In this document: positions 38,285 through 50,686 of the stretch, piece after piece | Numbering within the stretch: position 1 is the first letter of the stretch | How the letters are laid out: every line of letters starts with the position of its first letter | Origin: Isoetes taiwanensis | Lineage: Eukaryota > Streptophyta > Lycopodiopsida > Isoetales > Isoetaceae | NCBI GenBank assembly: GCA_021234155.1 | Contig: JAJEKV010000049.1 | Location: 1,085,487 to 1,149,486, forward strand | DNA: 64,000 nucleotides | Direction: 5' to 3' | Notes under the pieces: model-generated | What the model saw: the letters and a program-made list of their open reading frames with translations, nothing else | The model's database searches: none | What the model was told of the DNA's origin: nothing | Made by a program: the position numbers and the translations under genes

Positions 38285-40358
38285 TGTGCCGTTCCACGTA
38301 TTTATATGCATTTTTAAGTATAAATACCTCACACGTCATTATGAATAATTAATGGCGCATTAATTATTCATAAGCTAAGGTTAGCTATGATAATCATTAA
38401 TTATTAATTTGGAAACCTAACCCTAAACCCTAATTCGAATTTAGGGCTTAACGTAATATTAAAAGGAGTTAAAATATTAAATTAGTTAACATTAACCAAT
38501 TTGGAGTTGCCACTTGGCGATTGGGCAAGGGAGAGTTGCTAACTTGGGACCCAAATTGGGGTTTTATACCCCCATTTGGCCCAATACGAATTGGGGGGCA
38601 GTTGGAGAAGGAGGAGGAGCTTGTCCCGCTAGCAGGGCGTGGAGAACCTAAGAGATGGGAGATCTAGCTCAGATACCGGTTAGTAGGCTTAGTTAGCTTG
38701 AGATTCTAGTTAGGAACTAACCCTTGATTGTTAGATGGATGATTAGTCTCTCTATTTTATGTTCTATTCGAAGCTATGGATGAATGGATGTATAAGAATA
38801 GCTTTCTTTCTGTTCCTCCTGTGTTGTATGGGTAAAAGGGGGGTAAAGACCCTAAAGGCCATCTAGAAGTAGAGATATTCCTAGTTAGAGCCCTTAAAGA
38901 CCAATAAATGCGGCCTGTGCACAAGAGCCAACTTGGCTGAAGATGCTATGATGTGAGCTAGCACTAAACAACGGACACAACTGGGGAATCGGGGGTGGAT
39001 CCTTGCTGAGCGTGGCTACTGGGGATCCTACAGTGTGCTAGGCCTATAGTCGGTCACTGTGTGTGGGCCGGGTATGGGTCTGACACCTCCTGGGCCGTTG
39101 AATATGGCCGTTATGGGCGTCCTCGACTTTGTGTAGATTTAGGGGGGTAAGTCGGGTACGGGTACGGGTACGGGTGCTGCAGGTGTGGCAGGTATCCTCT
39201 AGCACACCCAGGGAATTGTTGTGATCCGGGAGGAGAAGCTTCTTTGACCTGCCTCATCGGGCCGGGGATATGTAACCCGGAGTAGTCCCATAGGGTGATT
39301 CCTTGGGATTGCATCTCCGGAGGACTACAAGCATGTTATAGCATGATTCAGCCTATCTGCAAAGTGGCACAGGAGGGGCGGATGGAGTGGACTACCCTAG
39401 CCATTGTCTTATGCTAGCCAACACCATGTTATACCTCTGTGTGTTGTTATCTTGAGGCCATGACCGTCAGTCGCCCCCATGGAGTCTGAGCCCGAGGTAG
39501 AGCCCTTAGTTATGGTGCATCTCCGTAGTTATATTGATATTCTATTGTTAGTTGTATTGATGATGATGGGCCACCCTTCGTGGTGGTATATTATTTATTG
39601 GTATTGTTGCCAGGCGCTAACTTGTATGTACGCTTCCGCTATATAGGATTCCCATAGAAGGCATGGGACGAATGACACCTCCGTGTCCTTCACCCGAACA
39701 CTTGGCCATCACAAGTGGTCTGAGTCAGATGGAGGGCCTTTCCGTACTGATGGATTCGCCATGGAAGGGGAATTTCCCGTATTTATACGATGGGGGCATT
39801 GTATGCGGTGCCTTTTTTTGGCTCCCGAAATTGGACTATCGGGCAGGGCAAATTCGCTTAAGCGAAAGGGAATATTCTTTCAAGATCCCAGTTTTATGAA
39901 ATTCTCTTAAGCGAATTTCAAATCCGGCTTCAAATCCGGCGGGCCAATCCGATTTAGGGGGTGAAGAAAAAACAGTGCAGAAAGGTTAATCAGCGAGGAA
40001 AAATCAAATGGCCGATTCAATCTGTCTTGCTTTATCATACTAGTTGGGCTGCAAATCATTAAAAAGGAGCCCGAATCTTCCATTTCACCAGGTCAGGAGC
40101 AAAAAAGTTTATCCTAAAATAAATTTAACAGGGCAAATCGGACTAACTGAAGAACCAAACCTGCCGGAGATCCTCAATTCCTCATCCGCCATAGCTGACG
40201 AATACGCGCGGTGCGAATTTCGCCTGCCGGCAACTTTTTTCCGGCAGCGAAATCGCTTAAGCGAATTTCGTTATCAATTAAGCGAATTTGCCTGCGCAAT
40301 ACCCCCAATTCGGGAGCCAAAAAAGGCCGCGCATTGTATGTATTCGGGGAGTGTCACA
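38285..40358 (+). repeat. LTR of a third related gypsy element (plus strand)
   Basis: It starts tgtgccgttccacgta, which parallels the sense-strand start of element 2's LTR (tgtgacgttccagtacg). It ends in ggggagtgtcaca, parallel to gggacgtcaca. Several internal blocks also correspond, such as cttatgctagcc and tatgtacgcttccgc. A primer site follows at once. It carries a MITE at 39806-40331. No partner LTR is present in the window, so this is a truncated element or an LTR with a remnant of internal sequence. Confidence 0.75.
39806..40331. mobile_element. MITE with 9 bp target duplication inside the third LTR
   Basis: Flanked by perfect 9 bp repeats cattgtatg (39797-39805 and 40332-40340). Terminal inverted repeats of about 60 bp share ccttttttggctcccgaa and gcaaattcgcttaa. 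The interior repeats the palindrome cgcttaagcg. It has no coding capacity. The 9 bp duplication points to mobilisation by a MULE transposase. Confidence 0.85.
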
Positions 40359-40359
40359 G

Positions 40360-40371
40360 TGGTATCAGAAC
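40360..40371 (+). other. Primer-binding site of the third gypsy element
   Basis: TGGTATCAGAAC, one base after the LTR end. It is the initiator tRNA-Met type site with one change. It confirms the plus-strand orientation and that 38285-40358 is a 5' LTR. Confidence 0.75.
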
Positions 40372-40844
40372 CATGACTTTGGTAGACCAGATCATAGTAC
40401 TGGCCATATTCTAACTCGTTACTCAATAGGTAGTACGCGACTTTAATCTAGGATAAACTATTCTAATTCCATAGCTAATATGTATCTTGACCTGATTAGG
40501 AGGATTAAGCTAGTTAGGAATTAAGGTGTGAGTCCTTAGAATCAAGTATGTCAAGTTTTTAGAGAGAAAGAGATCCCTTGTTTCCACGGGCCATAACTTT
40601 CTCTAGGTAACTCGGATTAAGGCGATTTTTGTGCCAACGTGTCGGGCACGGTCTAATTACCCTAGAAGTGTCAATACCCAGTATCAAAATGGCATCAAAA
40701 GGGCCCAAAAACGTACTCGAGTGCCGCTCTAATTTGGGCACCTTAGAATTTGAAAAGAAAGCCGTATAATTGCAGCGGCGCCCGCGTATTTCTGCCCTAT
40801 AAAAATTTTTGTATTTTTTTTGTATACATGTTTTTTGCTCCTTG

Positions 40845-41055
40845 ACCCAGATTTGAACCCACGACCTCCCAACTCCAACCTTAGGCGCTAACTAGCACAC
40901 CAAGTTTTCTTGAATGATGTTTCATATATTTCTTGTACACATGTAGCACCGTATTTTCTTTGCATAGCAACTTTCATATAAAAGTGTACTATAGGGACTT
41001 GAATCCTTGACCTCCCACCACCCAGCCAAACCCTTTACCAACACGGTAAACCTCC
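40845..41055 (-). repeat. Two SINE-like tRNA-related heads
   Basis: On the minus strand, 40850-40905 reads like a tRNA-derived head: A-box-like tggtgtgctagttagcgcc, then ggttcaaatc as B box. 40995-41050 shows a second one with ggattcaagtccc. No tRNA fold with a proper anticodon stem was confirmed, so these are not called tRNA genes. Confidence 0.4.
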
Positions 41056-44000
41056 TTTAGTGGATGTAACAGTCTCTTATTATACTTAAACAATAGTATC
41101 TCTAATTCTCTAGAAACACTCCTGTCTACCATCACTCTTCTCTAAACCAACGCTGTGGTGGCAACAACTCCTCCGTACTTGTGCAACCATGGTGAGCTAG
41201 GAATAGCCTAAGAGTTATTATCATCACTGCGGAATGTTTCCGCAACCATATCGACAAACGTTCATGCTGAGCGATGGAAGGAAATTCCTCTGAGTAAGAT
41301 AGAAACTTCCAAGTTGGATTCTAATCCACTATCACCTTGGATATTCTTTAGGCGACGATAATAATGTCCAGTTATCGACATTCCTAGACCTTATAGCTTT
41401 AAATAATTTTTTTCCTTTGGTAGATGCCTTGATAATAAATTTTCTTCTGACCCTGCCATGACTTAATCTACATTACACTCATGTCTTAATCTTATATCTT
41501 ACTTGACTTTATATATTGGGGTTAAGTGTAAAAAAAAAACTAGCAAAAAGGCACGCCAGAGGTCATAGAAAATAAAGGTGCAGGACAACAGCCAATGCGA
41601 AACAATCTCAAATTTTGTTTATGATAGAAAATGGGTCTAAGAAGGAAATGACTCGAAAAACAAGTCATAAAACAATTCATTTTGTGACTATCAAATTCAT
41701 TATGCATAACAACTGACTTTGATAATGACTCAATTTTTTTTTTTATATTCTTCGTCTTGCAAGATATAATCTTGTAGGATACAATCTGCTAACTAGAGAT
41801 CTGGTTGCTAATAGCTCGAAAGCCAAATACCGATTAATCAACTGAAGCAATCTTCAAATGCAGTGTGACAAGTGTATGATGCAACAAATATTAGAGAAAT
41901 GATAATTGCACAACACTACATCTACAAATAAAGAGTGTTCTCAAAACTTAGATGTCTCAAAACTTAGATGAGTCATTCTTGCTTGCCCATAAATTTGCAA
42001 ACTATGCACAAAGAAAACCTCAGACAAATAAAATCTTTGAGGCAATTTTTTGCTTTAAATATCAAGATTCCTGCAAATTCTTGATAGTTCCCCTCTGACC
42101 GTCTACTTTGGAGATCATGATCCAATGTCATCCATGAGTGCAATAAATTATTGATATGTTCTCATGAATCAACAATCAACAATCATGAATTATTGATATG
42201 CCACAATCTACATAATGCCATTATGTTATTGGGTAAGGCACATAAGGATTGCATCATATGTGGCCTAATCCTTACCAAACATATAGTTCTTAGCACAGAC
42301 TATCAAAGCATTCAATATAATAAGATCAAAGACATGTAGGTGCAGTCTATGATTAACATAACAAAAACCTCTGTAGACTGCCCCATTCAATCGCATATCA
42401 AGAAACAAAGTCACAGCCTTAGGGAAAGCTCATTCGTGTGCAGCTTTTCAACGCTCATTCATGTTTAGCTTTTGATCAGACATGAGAAAAATGTTTATTT
42501 AAGCAACTTAATTATAGTCGTACGCAACAATATGTGGTACGTGAAAACATGCCTCCACGTAACGTATCTGTGATCAGCTATGTGCAAGTAGTCAAATAAA
42601 GAATCAAATTATTCAATGCCTGATAGGAACGTTGCCTCCTGGAATTCCAGTTTTGATACCATACACGTGAAGCAGATAAGATGCAACAAGATGCAACGTT
42701 GCATCTTCATTGTTCGAGTTTTATGGTACTTGACGCTATCTTAAACCTGAAAAACAAACGTTCTGGAAATCATGTTGCAAAACATCCAACCAACCAGTTG
42801 CAAAATCCTACTGTAAGAACTTGTTGTAAGAATGCGTGTAATACCCATCTCTACTCTGGTGCAAAGTCACATGGAAGGGCTTGAATTACATAGCCAAGCT
42901 ACACATTTCCACATGATGAAGGGTGCATCTGACCAAAGAGCTTAATAGCCAAGCTACACATTTCCACATGATGAAGGATTCATCTGACCAAAGAGCTTAA
43001 CAGACTTGTACGTTTTTTCAGTTCCAGGGACTAGCACTTTGAGGCAAATGTATCTTTTAACAAGATTGTGGTAGTTACAAATACACTAGCAGTGCACATC
43101 TTTTGGCAAACTCTAAGCTTGGGCATGGCAACACAGCTATTGATATATATCACAACATATATAATCATACATCAACGTTATATGTGCTGCACGTGTCCAG
43201 TCCAGCGACATTCTAACGCTTGGTTTCCGGCTTCGTGACTGCCTTCGTGAATTGATAAAAGAAGAAAAAAGGGAGAAAAAAAAGGGGGTTTAGCAGCCGC
43301 ACATATTTCTGCTCCATTTCTCGTCACGATCTCTCTGCTTCACCATAGTTATAGGGTGTAAACCGAGCTGTAGTCTCAACCTCCTTTCGAAATCTGATTG
43401 GCCTGCTTTTTTGCCTTGAGCTTCAACGGCCGAACCCACATCTTTTGTTTGCTGCATAAGGTTAGCTGATCCAATCCACACACAAAAGTTTTTGCATTTT
43501 TGCATGAGACTATAGCTATTCAATCTGTGCGCATTTGGCTCAAGATTTTAAATTTAACAGTGGTTTTTAAAAGGCATTTGGCTATTCAAAAGGTGCTACG
43601 GTACATATTGGAGTCATGGATTGAGAAAGGACATAATATATCCAATATACTATGAATACAACCAAGGAGACTCTCTGCAATTAGAGTGGCCAATCGTTTT
43701 GCAATAGAAAGAGGACCGGGCATTGGAAAATTGTAACTGTGTAGACCAAGTCCTTCGAATTGGCTTGAGAGCAAGTACTGGCAGCTTAGAGCAGAGATAA
43801 TGCTGCTGCATTATTGTTTCTTTTTTTAACCCTACTGCATGCATGTAGGAGTTTTCTGGTGCGAATTCTTACAGGTATAAATGGAGAGGCAGCCTTCTTG
43901 GAAAAGCAGAATAAAGAGTGTCTCAAATATCCAGGTAATATTTTCTATTTGATACATGAGATTTAACAGCTTTGGACATGTTTCTGAGGCTGATACTCAG

Positions 44001-45630
44001 CCTCAGACATTCTCCAGCCTCAGACATTCTCCAGCATTTTCTGGAATAAAATCCTGTTCCCCATATTTCTTGCAGGCCATGTTCTCAAACACTTTTCATG
44101 CATGTGTTGAATGTATACTGCAATCCTGGCATTTCATGACTACACTTGGACTTAGGAAGTTCTTTAAACATTTTCTCTGCATTTTCCAGAACTTCGCAAT
44201 TAGCACGCATACTTACAAGGTTTATAATGAAATCCGATATAAATTCTTCCTCCTAACAACGACACGTAGGTTTCTGAGGAAAAAAAAAGGAATTTTTTGT
44301 TTTGAAAAGGATAAAAAAAAAAGATCATTCTAGTGGTTGTAGGACCGCCACTTGTATGAAAAATATGGGAAAAAATGTTGTATATTTTGACAATTTAGAC
44401 AAGTGTCAGACGATTAACCAATTGAGAGATTGCTTGCTAGAAATTTGGCACCTCCTTATTTTTATCAACAATTTCTTCAAAAAAAGTAGACACTGTGTGA
44501 AATAATAAATATGTGCACTACAATTAATGAGGAAAGGAGCGAGATGGCATTTTTATTACATAGCTTTTTACGAAGCTTCTTTCTTGTGCCTTGAATTCAA
44601 ACGGCCATATCTCCTAAAAGGGGCCTCAGATCAAGGCGGGTCTACGTCATCGGATTCCTCTAATAGAGAGCTTTCCAAACTGGTAATTTGTTATCATTTT
44701 GTCGCCACTTTTGGATCTCGTCGGTACAGCCTATGAAGTTCGGTGTCGTCTCACGCGTCTCCAGCAAAGCAAAGAAGAATCCTCGTCTCCTTTTCACCTC
44801 GACGGGGTATTGAGAAAATCTAAGGGAATCTTCGTAGAATCTCAAGAATTGTCGAGGAATCTTGTGAGAATCTTTGAGAATCTAGATGAATTTTAAGAGA
44901 ATCTATTGAATCCTTATAGAATCTTCGGATATCTTCATAAAATCTTTGAGAATCTAGGGGAATCTTTATAGAATATTAGAGAATCAAGAGGAATTCAAGA
45001 GCATTAGGGAATCTTCATAGAGCCTTAGAAAATCTATAGGAATCTTACAGAATCCTCATAAAATTTTAAAGAATCTAGAGGAATCTTATGAGAATCTGAG
45101 GGAATCTTCATAGAATCTTGGAGAATCTAGACGAATCATATGAGAATCTTGGAGAATTGTTACAGAATCTCTGGGATTGCTGGTCATTGTAGCTTTCAAA
45201 ACTTTGGACGTCTTCATCGGTTTCTTCATGTCCCTTACAAGATTAAAATAGAATTCCAGCCAGCAAAGCAAGAATCATTTCAAATGTGAAGGATCTTATG
45301 CTAGATATTTTAAAGAATGTAATGCTAAGGGCTTCCATTGTTACTTTTACTTTTGGAAGGACATCAGTCTTTATTAATCAGAAGTCAAGTACAAGTATAG
45401 ATGCAAAGAAAGAAATGAAATCTGAGAGGTTAAGCATGGATCCACTGAGTGAAACAACTTGTCTATGCATAAGAGTGCACATCCAAATACTCTTCAAAGA
45501 TCAAGCGCCTCTTACAAGGGGCAAGTATAGAACAATAATAAGAATTAGCAATGCTACCTTGAGCATATTGGAGAACAAATGAAAAGCCTGGCTTTGTAAC
45601 TTTGTCCAGGTACTTGGATAAATTGCCAAA
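41056..45630. repeat. Intergenic stretch with two tandem repeats
   Basis: No gene is seen. 42891-43000 is a 55 bp unit present twice (tagccaagctacacatttcc...). 44815-45175 is a long imperfect minisatellite of agaatct(ttg/cta)-type units, with about 20 or more occurrences of gaatct. The rest is A/T-rich. Confidence 0.6.
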
Positions 45631-45639
45631 ATCACTTGT

Positions 45640-45860
45640 TGGGTTGTTAGTGAGACCTGAGAAAGGGAGAACAACCAATCCCATACATGTGTAAGTGGCC
45701 ACACATGAAAAGACAATGCTCAATGGTCTCGGAACTCTGCTTACATATGGGACATAGATATGATATTCTAGAATCAAAGTTGTGGACACGCACATTAACC
45801 CAAAGACATCTGTGAAGAATCTGCCATCAAAGTACTGCATCCATTTTTGCATCTGCTTAA
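45640..45860 (-). pseudogene. LINE fragment, zf-RVT domain
   Basis: Read on the minus strand in one frame, about 45670-45760 gives LCPICKQSSETIEHCLFMC, the zinc-binding segment found near the C-terminus of plant LINE reverse transcriptases. It is preceded by WQILHRCLWVNVRV-like text. One stop lies just upstream. No endonuclease or RT core is nearby. Confidence 0.6.
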
Positions 45861-46255
45861 GAATATGCTAGCGGGAAAAGATAGTTACTAGAACAAGTAT
45901 GCACTAGGAAGAATTGATGTATCAATACTACTCCTTAGAGCCATGCTAGGCCTCCATAATAGTGTAAGAAAATCTACAAAAAATGATGCTATAATTGTTT
46001 TTACGTCAACAACTAGGCATGTGGGCATTTGATTGGCACTTAATGGTCCATTGAAGGGCACTTGGTGGTCTATTGAAAAGCACATGTGGTCTATTGGGCT
46101 TACATTAGCCTCTTGATTTAAAATCTTCGTACCAAAGTTTAAATGTATTAAAAACAATAGTGTGTGGCATCAATTGAAAGCTAAAGATCCAAATTTCATT
46201 ATGGTATGTCAAAAGGGGGAGTTGAAAAGAGTTTAGGCCATCATAATAAAAATTA

Positions 46256-49200
46256 GGGAAATTTACCAAAATAACCTTAATTGTTGACTTATTTCCCAAA
46301 AAGCCCTTCGTATTTTCAAAATTCCCAAATTGCCCTTAATTCTTTGGTATTTTCCCAAATAGCCCTTTCTATGCTAAAAATTATCAAAAAGCCATGCAAC
46401 GTTCCAAATTCACAATAGATTATTATTCTTACAGATGGAATGCATGCAACTTTCCAAATTCACAATAGATTATTGTTTTCACAGATGGAATGAAAGTTAC
46501 AGATGGAATGAACAGTGTTTAGTACCACATATTCGTGACATCCAAAATAATTTTCACAACATGAAATTATGACAAAAATATGCAATGTCAAATAGGATTT
46601 CTGCAACTGCGTTCATTATGGCCGCTGTTGCCACAACGTGTGCACTTGTACACCCGCTTTTCTCTATCTCTGTGTTCTGTCCTATCCCGTTTCCTTCTAG
46701 GCCTTCCAGGCGGACGACGTGTCGCAGGAGGTAGTAATTCATTACTTTCAACAAGTTCAAAATTTGGTGGATAAATAGCTCCAGCATATGAATAGCAAAA
46801 TGAACTTAACAAGTAACCTGGATGGGTATAAAGCTCTGGACGTTGTCGTCGAAAAAGAATAGCAGCAACTGCATGACCACAAGGCAATCCTAACATTTGC
46901 CACTCCAAGCACGAACATGTTTTAGACTCAATGTTAACCACAACTGATCGCTCTGGACTTTGTACTTCAAACACAAATGCATCAGAAGGAAATACTATTT
47001 GACTTCTAGCTCGTTCAGTGACCTTTGTAATATGTTGTTGAGCATCTTTCACTAGAGTGTATGTAGCAGCTTCTCCACAAGATGCCCATAAAGCCTCTCC
47101 TTCAACACGGTTCTTGTAAAAGCGTTCAGTTAGCTGTCTTCGAATAATTTCTAGCATTGGAATGATAGGTTTATCTCTAGCTTCAAGAAGCCAGGAATTT
47201 AAAGCCTCTGCAATGTTAGAAGTCAAGTGACCAAACCGTGTTCCTTTAAAGTGTGCAGTTGCCCAATATTGTGCGGGTGCTGAAGCAAGCATCCAATCTG
47301 TAACACTGTTATTGATTGCTCTCATGCTTTGGATAGCTTCATTAAAGCCCTCCACAGATTTAGCATATGCAGCTTGCCAAAAGACTGCAAGAGTATCACG
47401 TAATGAACTGCAAGAACCATACCCAGTTGTCTTCATTTTCATTATCGATGACACCGAATGCAATAGGGTAGAGCCCTCCAGTTGCATCAATGCCTGTTGC
47501 ACATACAGATGTCCAAGAAATCTACCTGTTAAGAACGTGCCATCCAAACCAATAAATGGCCTACAACTCTTCCATCCGTTGATGCATGAACCAAAAGCTA
47601 AAAATAGCCTGTAAAATCTGCCTTCACTTGTTTGCTGCACAACTGCTACACTTCCTGGATTAGCATTCATGATGGCTTGGCAATAGGCCTCAACTTTCTT
47701 GTATGCTTCAGAGTAATCACCATGAATAGAGCGAAGGGCTTGCTTGATAGCATTATAAGCAACCTTGTAAGTAATCTGCGTACCTGTTTCTCTCTTAAAA
47801 TCTGCTTGCAGTTGCTTTGGAGTATAATCTGGTTGGTCCCTGATTTTTTCCATATATTTTGCTTCTACAAATGATGCAGAAGCTTCCTTGTTGCATAGTT
47901 TAGCAATGCCTCCACAAGTATGCAAACTAGTGAATTTCTTTATTTCGCATCTTGGCCCACCATGCACAATTGATGCATGCAACCTCCACGGACATGATTG
48001 GTCTCCACAAAAGACTGTATACCTATTCTTTTCAGATTTGCCTACTTCTAATTCCACATGAGCACGTAGGGCTTCTTCCTTCACAGCATTCCGGAGGTCT
48101 AAGATTGAGTCAAATTGCTGGCCTACTCTTAAATCCGTCATATTTTACATTCATTTCTGCACTTCTCCTTTCCACTGGAATATTTCTGAGAGCTCACCGA
48201 CCTCCCCAACCTGCAGAACAGATAGTTTTGAATCACAAAAAGAGGAACTTTTAGCTCCTATCATTGAACAAAACCCATTCATCCTTATCCAAATACTGAG
48301 CTAGAAGAATTAAGAAGCCTGTCATTGAACAAAACCCATTTACTTAATTGCAGTTAAGTTCAACCAGAATGTTTGGTTCGTCATTAGACTACCTAATCTT
48401 CCTACAAATCTGTGGATTATTGCGCCAATGAATATGCTCCAAAAAATCTCTTCCAAGTGGACAAAGCAGCAATAGTTCAAAAGCATTTACACATTAACGC
48501 TAAATCATTGTTGGGTCAAAGAAAGAAATACCCAAGTGCAAGGGTGATGGATAATCAGTATTGCTAGAACAGAAGAAACGAAAATGGAATGCCAGAACCT
48601 ATTCAAGTTATATCTGGCAGCCTAAGCTTGTCATCTAAAACTGTACACTAGATTCAGCAGAATTCTACACCATTTAAATTATTCACATCCAGCAATGCTC
48701 CATTCAAGACCAAGGTTCGTCAAAACTGCACCAGATTCAGCAGAATCCTACACTGTTTAAATTATTCAAACCCAACAATGAATCTTCACTGCGCAATTCC
48801 TTAGTGGATAACCAACCGTGGAAATTGGCCATGGCATGTAAACAGTCATCGCCATTACACAGTCAGTTTTTTGCAATAGCCAGCACAAGTTACATGCAAG
48901 AAATTGCTTAACGATTTCAGTTATATGGATTAATAGCACTGATTCAAAAAAGGTTTTGTTCGTTAATGTGCAAAAATGCCAATCCTACTATTCCATAAGA
49001 AAATCAGACAGTGTCCTACTCAAGGATCTCTTATAAGGAACCAAAGAAGACCTTAACTAATCAACAGAATTAATGAATAATGGCAGAATCAGCAGTACTA
49101 GTGGCTTACCTCGGTGTGGAATTCGAATTGGTTCAATCCGGGTTTGTATCAGCGGCCATAGCAGTCGGCATCAGATCAGCGGAAAAGGAAACGGGAAGAA

Positions 49201-49340
49201 ATCAGAACGAGAAGATTTTTTAAGCGGCAAGCCCATTTTCGGATTTTCCAATTTATTTTTGGGTAATTTGGGAATTTCGAAAATACAAAGGGCAATTTGG
49301 GAAATACAGCAAAAATTAGGGTTATTTTGGTAAATTTCCC
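46256..49340 (-). mobile_element. MULE (Mutator-like) transposon, 3.1 kb
   Basis: Perfect 9 bp target duplications taaaaatta at 46247-46255 and 49341-49349. Terminal inverted repeats of about 80 bp start GGGAAATTTACCAAAATAACC on both ends and contain cccaaattgccc-type sub-repeats. It encodes one MULE transposase on the minus strand with a 5' leader intron (48211-49109, GT-AG). The interior has short tandem duplications at about 46395-46490 and 48637-48782. Confidence 0.95.
46588..48141 (-). pseudogene. MULE transposase, open but catalytically damaged
   Basis: A 517-residue open frame. Order: MuDR-type DNA-binding region (residues 1-110, with CPWRLHAS and HTC), a linker with TPKQLQADF, transposase core from about residue 190 (FIGLDGTFLTGRF, first catalytic Asp), a SNIAEALNSWL block with the expected Glu, SWIM zinc finger CSCLEWQMLGLPCGHA (about residue 430), a GRPRRKR basic patch, and a terminal zinc knuckle CTRCGNSGHNERSC. 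Odd: about 30 residues after GHLYV (about 47490-47400) are out of frame. The neighbouring frame gives the expected ATGIDA-type text ending NWVWFLQ. The block holding the second Asp (SDR.KG) and the following His region is missing entirely. The two shifts compensate, so the frame stays open. Splicing leader: exon edges at 48210 and 49110. Confidence 0.85.
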
Positions 49341-49349
49341 TAAAAATTA

Positions 49350-50686
49350 TTTCCTTAAATAAGCGCCTTATGGGCATCCTCCCCTAGCATCTCCTTTGGC
49401 TTTATAAACCAAACATTTAGCCTAACATCCAGAAGCTGCCAATTCTGGACGCTGCCGATTCAGAAGTTGTGGGCAAGAGATTTCTAAGAACCCTTTGCTT
49501 ATCATAGTTTTCAAGCTCCGTTTGGCATCGGATGGCCGTTTTTCGCATATTTTGGCAAGTTTCTACATGAACAGGAATTCATTGATCTACCTGTTCTTTC
49601 CAATGAATGCATGTATTCGAGAGGCTCTGGTTCTATTTTTCTTTATAAATCTAGATGGCAACATTTTTAGTAAGCCCGTGAACCACTTTCCTAATGATTA
49701 CAGACGCCAGAGTGGCCAAATTGACCTTCTCATGAGCATAAATGTTCCATTTTTGTATGCATAGATCTGTTTTTATAGGTTTAGTATTTCTACTTTCTAT
49801 TTGCTTTTCTAGGCCTACTCTGCCTGTTTATACAAAGTTTGATGTAGTAATCTTGCTACATGTCACACTTTGCTGTTGTCGCTACCTATTTGATTTAGAA
49901 CATGTATGACGCCAGGATGTTTTGGAAACGTGCTTTGCACATAGGGTTTGAATCCCTAGGCCTGTTTTATCTTAGCTTAGTGGTTGCAGGTTAGGTGGAG
50001 CTCTGTGCATATAAGATAAGAACACTTGCAAATGAAAGAAGCATGCATTAGGTAAATTGAAGTAGGGCCTTCTTGAGGAATTCAATCTTATCGCAGAAGT
50101 TGCAGGATGCACATGTAGAATGCATGGTTGTGTATGGCGTGGACCTGTCTTTACGGGATTACATGGTAACTTTAGTATGTTTCTATTCTGGAATCAACAT
50201 AGAATTGGGCTCGTCAAACGCCCTAAAAAATAGAGCCACCTAAGCGTTTGATCCCACCCATAGGGCATATCCATGGGAATATTCCCAAATTCTAGGGCTG
50301 GAAATGCACTAGAGCTCCCATCAACCATAATCATATCATATCATATCATATCATATCATATCATATCAAGCAAAATTAAATAGAGCAACATGGGTTCTTC
50401 AAATATATATATCATATCATATCATATCAAGCAAAATTAAATAGAGCAACATGGGTTCTTCAAATATTCTATGCCACCGTGTTGTTAACTGGATGCATGA
50501 TTACTAGACCGAGTCATTAGGGACTTCTTCAGAGTTATAAGACAATTGTATATGTTGAGAAAACATGGCACTATCTATATGTTGATTTCTAATGTAATAT
50601 CCTTGAATACTTTACATGTTCTCTATGTTTCAAAGTTCAAAGTATTAGATAATGCACCGGGGGGGGGGGGGGAGAGGGGAGGGGAA
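49350..50686. repeat. Intergenic with a TCATA microsatellite duplication
   Basis: No gene is seen. 50331-50467 holds (tcata)n followed by caagcaaaattaaatagagc text, present twice in tandem with a period of about 60 bp. A pure purine run from 50659 to 50692 begins with 14 G and abuts the copia LTR. Confidence 0.6.

Noticed and set aside
40845-41055. Possible tRNA genes
   Set aside because: A- and B-box-like words are present, but no complete cloverleaf with an anticodon stem could be drawn; SINE heads are more likely.
45463-45852. A 129-residue minus-strand frame with hydrophobic stretches that looks like a membrane protein
   Set aside because: Another minus-strand frame of the same DNA encodes a LINE zf-RVT motif (CPICKQSSETIEHC), so the hydrophobic frame is a shadow.
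47312-47614. A 100-residue plus-strand frame
   Set aside because: Antisense shadow of the MULE transposase core.
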